Shown here: one piece after another, positions 1 to 6,232 of the stretch
How positions within the stretch are numbered: position 1 is the stretch's first letter
Layout: each line of letters starts with the position of its first letter
Translations under genes and position numbers: made by a program
Notes under the pieces: model-generated
Told to the model about the DNA's origin: nothing
What the model saw: only the letters and a program-made list of their open reading frames with translations
The model's database searches: none
Source: JASLDZ01 sp964242625
GTDB lineage: Bacteria; Pseudomonadota; Alphaproteobacteria; Caulobacterales; Caulobacteraceae
DNA length: 13,179 nt
Direction of reading: 5' to 3'
Assembly (NCBI GenBank): GCA_964242625.1
Contig: CAXTAO010000041.1
Coordinates: forward strand, 1-13,179

Positions 1-103
1 TGACCCGCCCTGCGCGCGACGGCTGTTTCGGAGGGGTCGGGACGCGGGGCGTCCCGTAGTTGAAGTTCGACTTAGGCCTGCGGCCCGCGTCGAACACAGG
101 GCT
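1..103 (+). repeat. Dispersed hairpin repeat, copy A (cut by window edge)
   Basis: This is the right-hand part of a repeat also found at 201-377 (inverted) and 13007-13179 (same orientation). It holds two of the family's three hairpins: a perfect 7-bp stem GGGACGC/GCGTCCC at 39-55, and GTTCGAC/GTCGAAC arms at 65-71 and 89-95. The loop of the second hairpin differs in length and sequence from the other two copies, while the arms are unchanged. The third hairpin would lie to the left, outside the window; only its flank, beginning at the TGACC of position 1, is visible. Homology with copy B continues to about 103 (ACAGGGCT after the hairpin). It carries no gene. It could be a REP/BIME-like element or a structured transcribed intergenic element. 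Confidence 0.75.
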
Positions 104-200
104 GGTGCTTGCCACAGCCCGCCATCGGCGGGCGGCTCTCTCTGGAGCAACCAAGCCGCTCGGGCTCAACGGTCGCTGCGACCTCCACCCTCACAGGTGA
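104..200. other. Unassigned spacer between facing repeat copies A and B
   Basis: This stretch of about 97 bp is the centre of the large inverted repeat formed by copies A and B and is not shared with copy C inside the window. No credible gene is visible. A small perfect hairpin, GCCCGCC-ATC-GGCGGGC, lies at 117-133 and is followed on the plus strand by a pyrimidine stretch (GGCTCTCTCT). It could act as a weak terminator or part of a small RNA, but nothing identifies it. No tRNA cloverleaf could be folded by eye. Confidence 0.35.
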
Positions 201-377
201 AGCCCTGTGTTCGACCCGCCGGAGGCGTTGTCGAACTAAGGAGGGACGCCCCGCGTCCCGACGCCCATGCGTCAGCCGTCGCGCGCAGGGCGGGTCAAGG
301 GCGAAGCGCAGCGGAGAGCGAAGCGTCCCTTGACGCGACCGAGCACGGCGGCCCCTCCGCGCTCACAGAACAAAGCG
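201..377 (-). repeat. Dispersed hairpin repeat, copy B (inverted)
   Basis: This copy is read on the minus strand from the boundary motif CGCTTTGTTCTG (377-366). It contains three hairpins: GTCAAGGG/CCCTTGAC arms at 294-301 and 327-334, GGGACGC/GCGTCCC at 243-259, and GTTCGAC/GTCGAAC arms at 209-215 and 230-236. The 28-nt terminal hairpin (209-236) is identical to the one ending copy C (13152-13179). The 15 bases 201-215 are the exact reverse complement of 89-103, so copies A and B form a large inverted repeat. The copy sits about 70 bp beyond the accD stop codon, where mRNA from the trp-accD operon would run into it, so an effect on transcript ends is possible but unproven. Confidence 0.8.
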
Positions 378-413
378 CCATAACGCGGCCGCACGTGCGC
401 AGCGCCCACCGAA

Positions 414-429
414 GGCGGACACCTCCGCC
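414..429 (-). terminator. Weak hairpin after accD
   Basis: A GGCGGA/TCCGCC stem of 6 bp with a 4-base loop lies about 16 bases beyond the accD stop codon in the direction of transcription. Only two T residues follow it, so it is not a textbook intrinsic terminator. It may help end or stabilise the trp-accD transcript together with the larger repeat just beyond. Confidence 0.25.
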
Positions 430-445
430 CACAACCGGCAGGTGC

Positions 446-1369
446 CTACCCGCCCATCCCCCGCGCGTCCATCAGCACCCCCAGCGCCCGCGCCAGCACC
501 GCCGGCAGCTCCCGCCGCGGCGTCACCTCGTCGATCATTCCCTTGTCGCGAAGGTACTCCGCGCGCTGGAAGCCCGCGGGCAGCTTTTCGCGGATGGTCT
601 GCTCGATCACGCGGGGGCCGGCGAAGCCGATCAGCGCGCCCGGCTCGGCCAGGTGCACGTCGCCCAGCATGGCGTAGGAGGCGGTGACGCCGCCCGTGGT
701 CGGGTCGGTCAGCACCACGACGTAGGGCAGGCGCTCGGCCTTGAGCTCCTGGATGGCCAGGGTCGTGCGGGCCATCTGCATCAGCGACAGCGCGCCCTCC
801 TGCATGCGTGCCCCACCCGCGGCGGTGAAGGCCACCAGCGGCGCCTCGCGCTCCACCGCGGCGCGGGCGGCGGCGATGAAGCCCTCCCCCGCCGCCATCC
901 CGAGCGAGCCGCCCATGAACGCGAAGTCCTGCACGAGCACCACCGCCGGCCGGCCGCCGATCGCGCCGACGCCGATCGCCATGGCGTCGGGCGCGCCCGT
1001 CGCCTCGCGCGCGGCGAGGAGCCGCTCGGGATAGGGCTTGCCGTCGGAGAAGCCGAGCGGGTCCTCGACCACCGCGGGGGTGGGCAGGGCCTCGAAGCGG
1101 CCGTCGTCGAAGGTATGGCGGAAGCGCACGGCGGGGCCGATCCGCAGGTGCCGGCCCGACGGCGTCACCCACTGGGCCGCCTCCAGGTCGGCGCGGAACA
1201 GCATCTCTCCGCTGTCGGGATCCTTGATCCACAGGTTTTCGGGCGAGTCGCCCTGACGGCGGCGCGCCCGCACGCCTGGCGCGAAGCGGCTGAGCCAGCC
1301 CGGGCGGCGCGCGGGCTGGCCGCGGTCGGCCGAGTCTTCGGTGGGGGGCGTGGCGGCGGGGTCGCTCAC
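446..1369 (-). CDS. accD: Acetyl-CoA carboxylase carboxyltransferase, beta subunit
   Basis: AccD (307 aa) pairs with AccA to move the carboxyl group from carboxybiotin on AccB to acetyl-CoA, giving malonyl-CoA for fatty acid synthesis in the cytoplasm. The crotonase-like core is clear: FMGGSLG near residues 151-157, GGARMQEG at 185-192, TTGGVTASYAMLGD at 224-237, and GPRVIEQTIREKLP near 251-264. The N-terminal region where many bacteria have a four-cysteine zinc finger is present in outline (46-80, NLWIKDPDSGEMLF ... WVTPSGRHLRI), but every cysteine is gone and the protein contains none at all. The GTG start at 1369 is supported by a GGAGG Shine-Dalgarno site at 1377-1381 (7-base spacing) and by the GTGA overlap with the trpA stop. 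It is the last gene of the trpFBA-accD unit. folC, often next in alphaproteobacteria, is absent. Confidence 0.96.
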   Translation of the reverse strand: MSDPAATPPTEDSADRGQPARRPGWLSRFAPGVRARRRQGDSPENLWIKDPDSGEMLFRADLEAAQWVTPSGRHLRIGPAVRFRHTFDDGRFEALPTPAVVEDPLGFSDGKPYPERLLAAREATGAPDAMAIGVGAIGGRPAVVLVQDFAFMGGSLGMAAGEGFIAAARAAVEREAPLVAFTAAGGARMQEGALSLMQMARTTLAIQELKAERLPYVVVLTDPTTGGVTASYAMLGDVHLAEPGALIGFAGPRVIEQTIREKLPAGFQRAEYLRDKGMIDEVTPRRELPAVLARALGVLMDARGMGG

Positions 1370-2196
1370 GCCGCCGCCTCCGCGCGCCCGCGCGCGCCGC
1401 GCACCGCCGCGGCGAGCTCGCCCGCCCTGGCCAGCACGGCGGCGATCGCGTCTCCCCCCTCCGCTTCGGCGCGCGCGATCTCGTCCACCAGCGCCGAGCC
1501 GACCACCGCGGCGTCGGCCACCCGCGCCACGGCGGCGGCGCGCTCGGGCGTCCGGATGCCGAAGCCCACCGCGACCGGCAGCCCCGTCGCCGCGCGCACC
1601 CGGGCGACGGCGGGGGCGACCGCCTCGGCGTCGGCCTCCTTGGTCCCGGTCACGCCGGCGACCGACACGTAGTAGACGAAGCCGGAGGAGCGTTGCGCGA
1701 CGACCCGCAGCCGCGCGTCGTCGGTGGTCGGAGCGGTGAGGCGGATCAGGCTGACGTCCACGGGCTCCAGCACGTCGTGCAGCGGGTCGGCCTCCTCCGG
1801 CGGGCAGTCGACCACGATCAGCCCGTCCACCCCGGCGCCCGCCGCGTCGCGCGCGAAGGCGGCGAGCCCGTAGGCCAAGAGCGGGTTGAGGTAGCCCATC
1901 AGCACGACGGGGGTGGCCTCGTCCCGCGCCCGGAAGGCGCGCACCATCTCCAGCGTCGAGCGCAGGGTGGTGAAGGCGGCGAGGGAGCGCTGGGCGGCGC
2001 GCTGGATGGGCACGCCTTCCGCCATGGGGTCGCTGAAGGGGAACCCCAGCTCCACGATGTCGGCCCCGGCGGCGGGCAGGCCGTCCAGGATCGCCTGCGA
2101 GCGCGCCCGGTCGGGATCGCCCGCCATGACATAGGCCACGAAGGCGGCGCGGCCCTCGCGCGCGAGCTCGGCGAAGCGCGCCTGGAGCCGGTTCAC
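1366..2196 (-). CDS. trpA: Tryptophan synthase alpha chain
   Basis: TrpA (276 aa) splits indole-3-glycerol phosphate into glyceraldehyde-3-phosphate and indole, which is channelled to TrpB. The TIM-barrel signatures are present: VELGFPFSDPMAEG at about 48-61, VVLMGYLNPLL, GVDGLIVVDCPPEEADPL, and VGFGIRTPERAAAVARVADAAVVGSALVD. The catalytic Glu49 of the family is at residue 49. The second catalytic acid, usually Asp in an ADGP motif, is Glu60 here in AEGV; the codon GAA is at 2019-2017. The GTG start at 2196 gives the expected N-terminus (NRLQARFAELAREGRAAFVAYVMAGDPD) and overlaps the trpB stop by four bases (GTGA). No separate Shine-Dalgarno site is seen, so translational coupling to trpB is likely. 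The stop overlaps the accD start in the same way. Confidence 0.96.
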   Translation of the reverse strand: MNRLQARFAELAREGRAAFVAYVMAGDPDRARSQAILDGLPAAGADIVELGFPFSDPMAEGVPIQRAAQRSLAAFTTLRSTLEMVRAFRARDEATPVVLMGYLNPLLAYGLAAFARDAAGAGVDGLIVVDCPPEEADPLHDVLEPVDVSLIRLTAPTTDDARLRVVAQRSSGFVYYVSVAGVTGTKEADAEAVAPAVARVRAATGLPVAVGFGIRTPERAAAVARVADAAVVGSALVDEIARAEAEGGDAIAAVLARAGELAAAVRGARGRAEAAA

Positions 2197-3443
2197 GCGT
2201 GGGGCTCGACGGCGGCGGGACCCTGCAGGCGAGCATCTAGATGGTCGGCGATGGCGAAGATGTCCTTGTCGCCGCGGCCGCAGAGATTCATCACGATCGC
2301 GCCGCCCTCGCCCACCTCCCGCGCGATCTCGCCGATGCGGGCGAGCGCATGGGCGGGCTCGAGCGCGGGGAGGATGCCCTCCAGCCGCGCGCAGAGCTGG
2401 AAGGCGTCCAGCGCCTCCGCATCGGTGGCGGAGCGGTACTCGGCGCGGCCCGTGTCCTTCAGCCAGGCGTGCTCGGGGCCGACGCCGGGGTAGTCGAGCC
2501 CGGCCGAGATCGAGTGCGCGTCGGTGATCTGGCCGTCGGCGTCCTGCAGGAGGTAGGTGCGGTTGCCGTGCAAGACGCCCGGGCGTCCGCCCGTCATCGA
2601 GGCGGCGTGCTTGTCGGTGGCGAGGCCGTGGCCCGCCGCCTCCACGCCGATCAGTCGCACGCCCTCGTCGTCGAGGAAGGGGTGGAAGAGGCCGATGGCG
2701 TTGGAGCCGCCGCCGATGCAGGCCACCGCCGCGTCGGGCAGGCGGCCCTCGGCCTCGAGCATCTGGGCGCGCGCCTCCCGGCCGATCACGCTCTGGAAGT
2801 CGCGCACCATGGCCGGGTAGGGGTGCGGCCCCGCGGCGGTGCCGATCAGGTAGTAGGTGTCGCCGACGTTGGAGACCCAGTCGCGCATGGCCTCGTTCAT
2901 GGCGTCCTTCAGCGTGCCCGTGCCCGCCGTGACGGGCCGAACCTCCGCGCCCAGGAGCTTCATGCGAAACACGTTGGGCTGCTGACGGTCGACGTCGGTG
3001 GCGCCCATGTAGACGACGCACGGCAGACCGAAGCGGGCGCAGACGGTGGCGGTGGCCACGCCGTGCTGGCCGGCGCCGGTCTCCGCGATGATCCGCGTCT
3101 TGCCCATGCGGCGGGCGAGGAGGATCTGGCCGACGGTGTTGTTGATCTTGTGCGAGCCCGTGTGGTTCAGCTCGTCGCGTTTGAACCAGATGCGCGCGCC
3201 GCCGAAGTGCTCGGTGAGGCGCTCGGCCAGGTAGATCGGGCTCGGCCGGCCGCTGTAGTGGGTGTTGAAGCGCGCCACCTCCGCCTGGAACTCGGGGTCG
3301 ACCTTGGCCTCGGCGTAGGCTCGGTCCAACTCGAGCACGAGCGGCATCAGCGTCTCGGCCACGTACCGCCCGCCGAAGTCGCCGAAGCGGCCCTGGGCGT
3401 CGGGGTAGGCGGTCCAGGTGTTGGGCTTGGCGGCGGCGTTCAC
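2193..3443 (-). CDS. trpB: Tryptophan synthase beta chain
   Basis: TrpB (416 aa) uses pyridoxal phosphate to condense indole with serine, the last step to tryptophan. The family marks are clear: FGGRYVAETLMPLV at about 23-36, the PLP lysine Lys99 in ELNHTGSHKINN, AETGAGQHG with catalytic Glu121, GTAAGPHPYP at 201-210, and the phosphate-binding GGGSN at 244-248. Length is normal. The start chosen is GTG at 3443 and has no good Shine-Dalgarno site. A GGAGG lies 24 bases upstream (3468-3472), and the frame stays open from there back to the trpF stop, so a non-standard start slightly upstream (an ATT at 3464) cannot be excluded. The gene follows trpF by 36 bases and overlaps trpA by four. Confidence 0.97.
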   Translation of the reverse strand: MNAAAKPNTWTAYPDAQGRFGDFGGRYVAETLMPLVLELDRAYAEAKVDPEFQAEVARFNTHYSGRPSPIYLAERLTEHFGGARIWFKRDELNHTGSHKINNTVGQILLARRMGKTRIIAETGAGQHGVATATVCARFGLPCVVYMGATDVDRQQPNVFRMKLLGAEVRPVTAGTGTLKDAMNEAMRDWVSNVGDTYYLIGTAAGPHPYPAMVRDFQSVIGREARAQMLEAEGRLPDAAVACIGGGSNAIGLFHPFLDDEGVRLIGVEAAGHGLATDKHAASMTGGRPGVLHGNRTYLLQDADGQITDAHSISAGLDYPGVGPEHAWLKDTGRAEYRSATDAEALDAFQLCARLEGILPALEPAHALARIGEIAREVGEGGAIVMNLCGRGDKDIFAIADHLDARLQGPAAVEPHA

Positions 3444-3479
3444 GGCGAGGGAGCGGCGGGGAATGCGCCTCCGGCGAGG

Positions 3480-4121
3480 TCAGGCGCGGCGCACCGCCTC
3501 CAGGAAGGCCTGGATCAGGGCGCGGTCCTTAACACCCGCGCCGCGCTCCACGCCAGAGGAGACGTCCACCCGCTCCACGCCAGAGGCGGCCAGCGCCTCG
3601 CTCACGTTCCAGGGGTCGAGCCCGCCGGCGAGGAAGGCTTCACGCGCCGTCGGGGCGTCTCGCAGGATCGCCCAGTCGAAGCGCGCGCCCACCCCGCCCG
3701 GCCGGTCGGCTCCCGAGGGTGGCCGCGCGTCGAACATCAAGGCGTCGGCCGCGCCTGTGTAGGCGTCCGCCGCGCGCAGGTCGGCGGGCTCCGAGACGGG
3801 CAGCGCCTTGATCACGCGCGCGCCCGTGCGCGCCCGCGCCGCCGCGGCGCGCTCCGGCGGCTCCGCCCCGTGCAGCTGGATCCAGTCCGGCCGAAGCGTC
3901 CGCGCCACCGCGTCCAGGAGGGCGTCGTCGGGGTCGACGAGCACGCTGACCACCTCCACCCCGCGCGCCCTGGCGGCGGGCGCCAGGCGCGCGGCGGCCT
4001 CCGGCGCGAGGTGGCGGGGGCTCTTGGGGAAGGTGACGAAGCCGACCCAGCCCGCCCCGCCCGCGACCGCCGCCTCCACCGCTTCGGGGGTGGAGAGCCC
4101 GCAGATCTTCGCCTTCGCCAT
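3480..4121 (-). CDS. trpF: Phosphoribosylanthranilate isomerase
   Basis: TrpF (213 aa) carries out the Amadori rearrangement of phosphoribosylanthranilate to CdRP in tryptophan synthesis. It is a single-domain TIM barrel of normal length. Visible marks are the N-terminal KICGL with the general base Cys7, FPKSPRH at about 31-37, the IQLHG strand, FDARPP with the general acid Asp131, FLAGGLDPWNV, and the phosphate-binding VDVSSGVE followed by GVKD near the end. The ATG start at 4121 puts the cysteine at the usual position. It is the first gene of the trpFBA-accD unit, so the promoter should lie in the 84-bp divergent gap shared with corA. Its TGA stop is in the same frame as trpB, 12 codons before the trpB GTG. 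Confidence 0.96.
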   Translation of the reverse strand: MAKAKICGLSTPEAVEAAVAGGAGWVGFVTFPKSPRHLAPEAAARLAPAARARGVEVVSVLVDPDDALLDAVARTLRPDWIQLHGAEPPERAAAARARTGARVIKALPVSEPADLRAADAYTGAADALMFDARPPSGADRPGGVGARFDWAILRDAPTAREAFLAGGLDPWNVSEALAASGVERVDVSSGVERGAGVKDRALIQAFLEAVRRA

Positions 4122-4205
4122 GAACGGGATGTACGTAGGGCGTCACGCGTCGGCAATCGCGCCGCGCTAGACGAGCCCTTTCCCGCCAGCGAGCGCCGCC
4201 CCCTC
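4122..4205. promoter_or_regulatory. Divergent promoter region, trpF / corA
   Basis: These 84 bases separate two divergent genes and must hold or overlap both promoters unless either is read from further away. On the plus strand GCTAGACG (4166-4173) resembles the start of the Caulobacter-type -10 element (GCTANAWC), but no matching -35 is seen. No leader peptide rich in Trp, TRAP-like triplet repeat or attenuator hairpin is visible ahead of trpF. Neither gene has a strong Shine-Dalgarno site. Confidence 0.35.
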
Positions 4206-5156
4206 ATGTTCCAGCTCCGGCCGCGGCCGACGCCCACCGTCCCCGACGATCCGCACGCCGGCCAGGTGTGGATCGACCTCCTCAACCCCGACGACGCGGC
4301 GCGCGAGAAGGCGGAGCGCGTGTGCGGCCTGCGCCTGCCCGATCGCGAGGCGCTGAGCGAGATCGAGAGCTCGAGCCGCCACTATGTGGAAGGCGAGGCG
4401 ACCTACCTCTCCGCCGCCCTGCTGCACGCGGTCGACCACGACCCGCAGCTGACGCCGGTGGGGTTCATCATCACCCCCAACCACCTCGTCACCGTGCGGT
4501 TCGAGCGCATGAAGGCGTTCGAGAACGCCGAGCGGCGCCTCCACGAGCACCCGCCCTCGTCCCCGCTCGACGCCTTCACTGCCGTCCTCGAGGAGGTGAT
4601 CGACCGCAAGGCGGACATCCTGGAGGGCACGGGCGCCGAGTTGGAGCGGCTGTCGCAGCTCGTCTTCCGCCGGGCCCGCCCCAAGCGGCGCAACGCCGCT
4701 TCCGACGAGATGCGCGGCGTGCTCTTGGACGTCGGGCGCGCGGGCGACGAGCTTTCCAAGATGCGTTCCTCGCTCCTGACCACTGGGCGCATCCTGAGCT
4801 ACGTCAGCGACGAGACGGCCCGCCACGCCGACCGCGACCTGCGCCGGCGCCTGCACGCGGGGCTCGAAGACATCAAGTCGCTCACCGGCTATAGCGAAAC
4901 GCTTCAGGGCAAGGTCGCCTTTTTGCTCGACGCGGTGCTGGGGTTCATCAACATCGACCAGAACGACGTCATCAAGGTCCTGACCGTGGTGTCGGTGGTC
5001 GGCGTGCCCCCCACCCTCATCGCGTCGATCTACGGGATGAACTTCAAGGAGATGCCTGAGCTCAACTGGCATTTGGGCTACCCCTACGCGCTCTGCCTCA
5101 TCGTGGGGAGCGCCGTCCTGCCGATGGTCTGGTTCAAGCTCCGCGGCTGGTTCTAG
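4206..5156 (+). CDS. corA: CorA-family magnesium transporter
   Basis: CorA (316 aa) is a pentameric inner-membrane channel that takes up Mg2+, and often Co2+ or Ni2+. A long cytoplasmic N-terminal domain (about 1-255) ends in two membrane helices at roughly 257-276 and 292-312. Between them lies the hallmark YGMNF (GMN at 277-279) and the periplasmic loop MPELNW (283-288), which favours CorA over ZntB-type zinc transporters. The ATG at 4206 gives the usual family length. The same frame is open far upstream, but that part is antisense to trpF and trpB and has no family similarity. No clear Shine-Dalgarno site is seen. It is the only plus-strand gene here, diverging from trpF and converging on tilS with a shared CTAG stop. 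Confidence 0.93.
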   Translation: MFQLRPRPTPTVPDDPHAGQVWIDLLNPDDAAREKAERVCGLRLPDREALSEIESSSRHYVEGEATYLSAALLHAVDHDPQLTPVGFIITPNHLVTVRFERMKAFENAERRLHEHPPSSPLDAFTAVLEEVIDRKADILEGTGAELERLSQLVFRRARPKRRNAASDEMRGVLLDVGRAGDELSKMRSSLLTTGRILSYVSDETARHADRDLRRRLHAGLEDIKSLTGYSETLQGKVAFLLDAVLGFINIDQNDVIKVLTVVSVVGVPPTLIASIYGMNFKEMPELNWHLGYPYALCLIVGSAVLPMVWFKLRGWF

Positions 5157-6232
5157 CGAAGGTCCGCCTCGCGCCGGAACGCCCCGCAGGCGGCGAGCAT
5201 GCGCGGGTGGACGTGCTCCGCGCCCTCGCCGACGCCGCGGCCGGCCTCGCGCGCGAACACCACCCGCCGAGGGTCGGCTCGCACCTCCGCGCCCGCCAGG
5301 GTGCGCTTCACCGCCGCCTCGCCGCAGAGGTCCTGCCGCAAGGAGGCGACGGCGGGTCCGCGAGGCGGGCGCTCGCCGCCGCCCGCGCAGGTGCATGCGA
5401 CGGAGACGAAGGCCTGCGCCACCTCCGGCCTCGCCTCGCGCAGCCCGCTCCGCTCCACCGCGATCCGACCTTTCGCGTCGACCTCGGCCCGCACCGCCAG
5501 GCGCCGCAGTTCGGGCGAGGCCGCGGCGGGGCGGACGCCTGGGACGCCGACGCACAGCGCGCCGATGCCGGCCGCGCGGGCGCGGGCGCGGGCAAAGCGC
5601 GGGTCGGCGTTGGCGGGGTCCTCCACCCAGCCGCCTTCGCCCTCCAGAACGAGCCACTCGCGCAGGCGCGGGCGGCTCAATCGCAGGAGCGGGCGCACCA
5701 GGAAGACGCCCCGCCCCTCCGGCCAGACCGGCGAGGGTCCCCACGACCGAAGGCGTCCCAGGCCCGGCGCATCCCTCGCCCGCATCGCCTCGCCCTCCGC
5801 CAGGTCGTCGGCGGTGTGGCCGAGGAGCACGACCGGCGAGCCCAGCTCGCGCGCGGCCTCCGCCAGGAGCGTGTGGCGCGCACGGCGGGCGGCCGCGGGC
5901 AGCCCCGTCGCGGGCTTGGGGCCCTCCCAGGCGCGCTCCCGCCACGACGCGCCGGCGCGTTCGGCGGCGGCGTGGGCGAAGCGGCTCCAGTCGCGGGCCT
6001 GGAGCGAGAGCCCGTGGTCCACGGTGACGGCCGCAACCGGCCGGCCGCAGGCCCGCGCCCATTCGGTCACGAGACGCAGGAGCGCCAGGCTGTCGCTCCC
6101 GCCGGACAAGCCGACCACCAGCGGTGCTGCGCGGGGGTCGCGCACAAGCCGCCGGTCGAGTTCTGCAAACGCGGCGGCGGGGACGCGGTCCGCCGCAGGG
6201 GTCGCTGCGCGCGTCAGCCGGCCGTCGAGCAT
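5153..6232 (-). CDS. tilS: tRNA(Ile)-lysidine synthase
   Basis: TilS (359 aa) uses ATP and lysine to turn C34 of tRNA-Ile2 into lysidine, so that the tRNA reads AUA and is charged with isoleucine. The N-type PP-loop is at 39-48 (VVGLSGGSDS), followed by AVTVDHGL at about 66-73, LLGHTADDLAEG at about 135-146, and WVEDPANADPRFARAR, a typical TilS motif. The C-terminal region is less conserved, and the protein is somewhat shorter than the E. coli enzyme (about 430 aa). The ATG at 6232 overlaps the end of cpoB by 19 bases, which suggests coupled translation. The TAG stop (5155-5153) shares CTAG with the corA stop. tilS after the tol genes is a common alphaproteobacterial arrangement; ftsH, usually next, is missing. 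Confidence 0.93.
   Translation of the reverse strand: MLDGRLTRAATPAADRVPAAAFAELDRRLVRDPRAAPLVVGLSGGSDSLALLRLVTEWARACGRPVAAVTVDHGLSLQARDWSRFAHAAAERAGASWRERAWEGPKPATGLPAAARRARHTLLAEAARELGSPVVLLGHTADDLAEGEAMRARDAPGLGRLRSWGPSPVWPEGRGVFLVRPLLRLSRPRLREWLVLEGEGGWVEDPANADPRFARARARAAGIGALCVGVPGVRPAAASPELRRLAVRAEVDAKGRIAVERSGLREARPEVAQAFVSVACTCAGGGERPPRGPAVASLRQDLCGEAAVKRTLAGAEVRADPRRVVFAREAGRGVGEGAEHVHPRMLAACGAFRREADLR

Noticed and set aside
209..236. GTTCGAC/GTCGAAC hairpin as an integron attC site
   Set aside because: The core does not match the GTTRRRY/RYYYAAC pattern (fourth base is C), and no integrase or cassette array is present.
1..377. Terminal inverted repeats of an insertion sequence
   Set aside because: The inverted arms enclose about 97 bp with no transposase, and no target-site duplication could be recognised.
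1..445. tRNA or other standard RNA gene suggested by GTTCGA motifs
   Set aside because: No acceptor stem, anticodon arm or CCA end could be placed around the motifs; they are arms of the repeat's hairpin.
197..1672. Plus-strand open frame of 491 codons
   Set aside because: It is opposite accD and trpA, which are unmistakable; its composition (Arg/Ala/His-rich) is that of a shadow frame.
1370..2236. Upstream extension of the accD frame
   Set aside because: The extra residues lie out of frame within trpA, are Arg/Gly-rich, and a good ribosome site fixes the GTG at 1369.
2241..4205. Very long plus-strand open frame running into corA
   Set aside because: It is antisense to trpB and trpF, lies in GC-rich DNA where stops are rare, and has no recognisable domain; only the part from 4206 matches a family.
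4206..5156. ZntB-type zinc transporter
   Set aside because: The GMN is followed by the MPEL loop typical of CorA magnesium channels.
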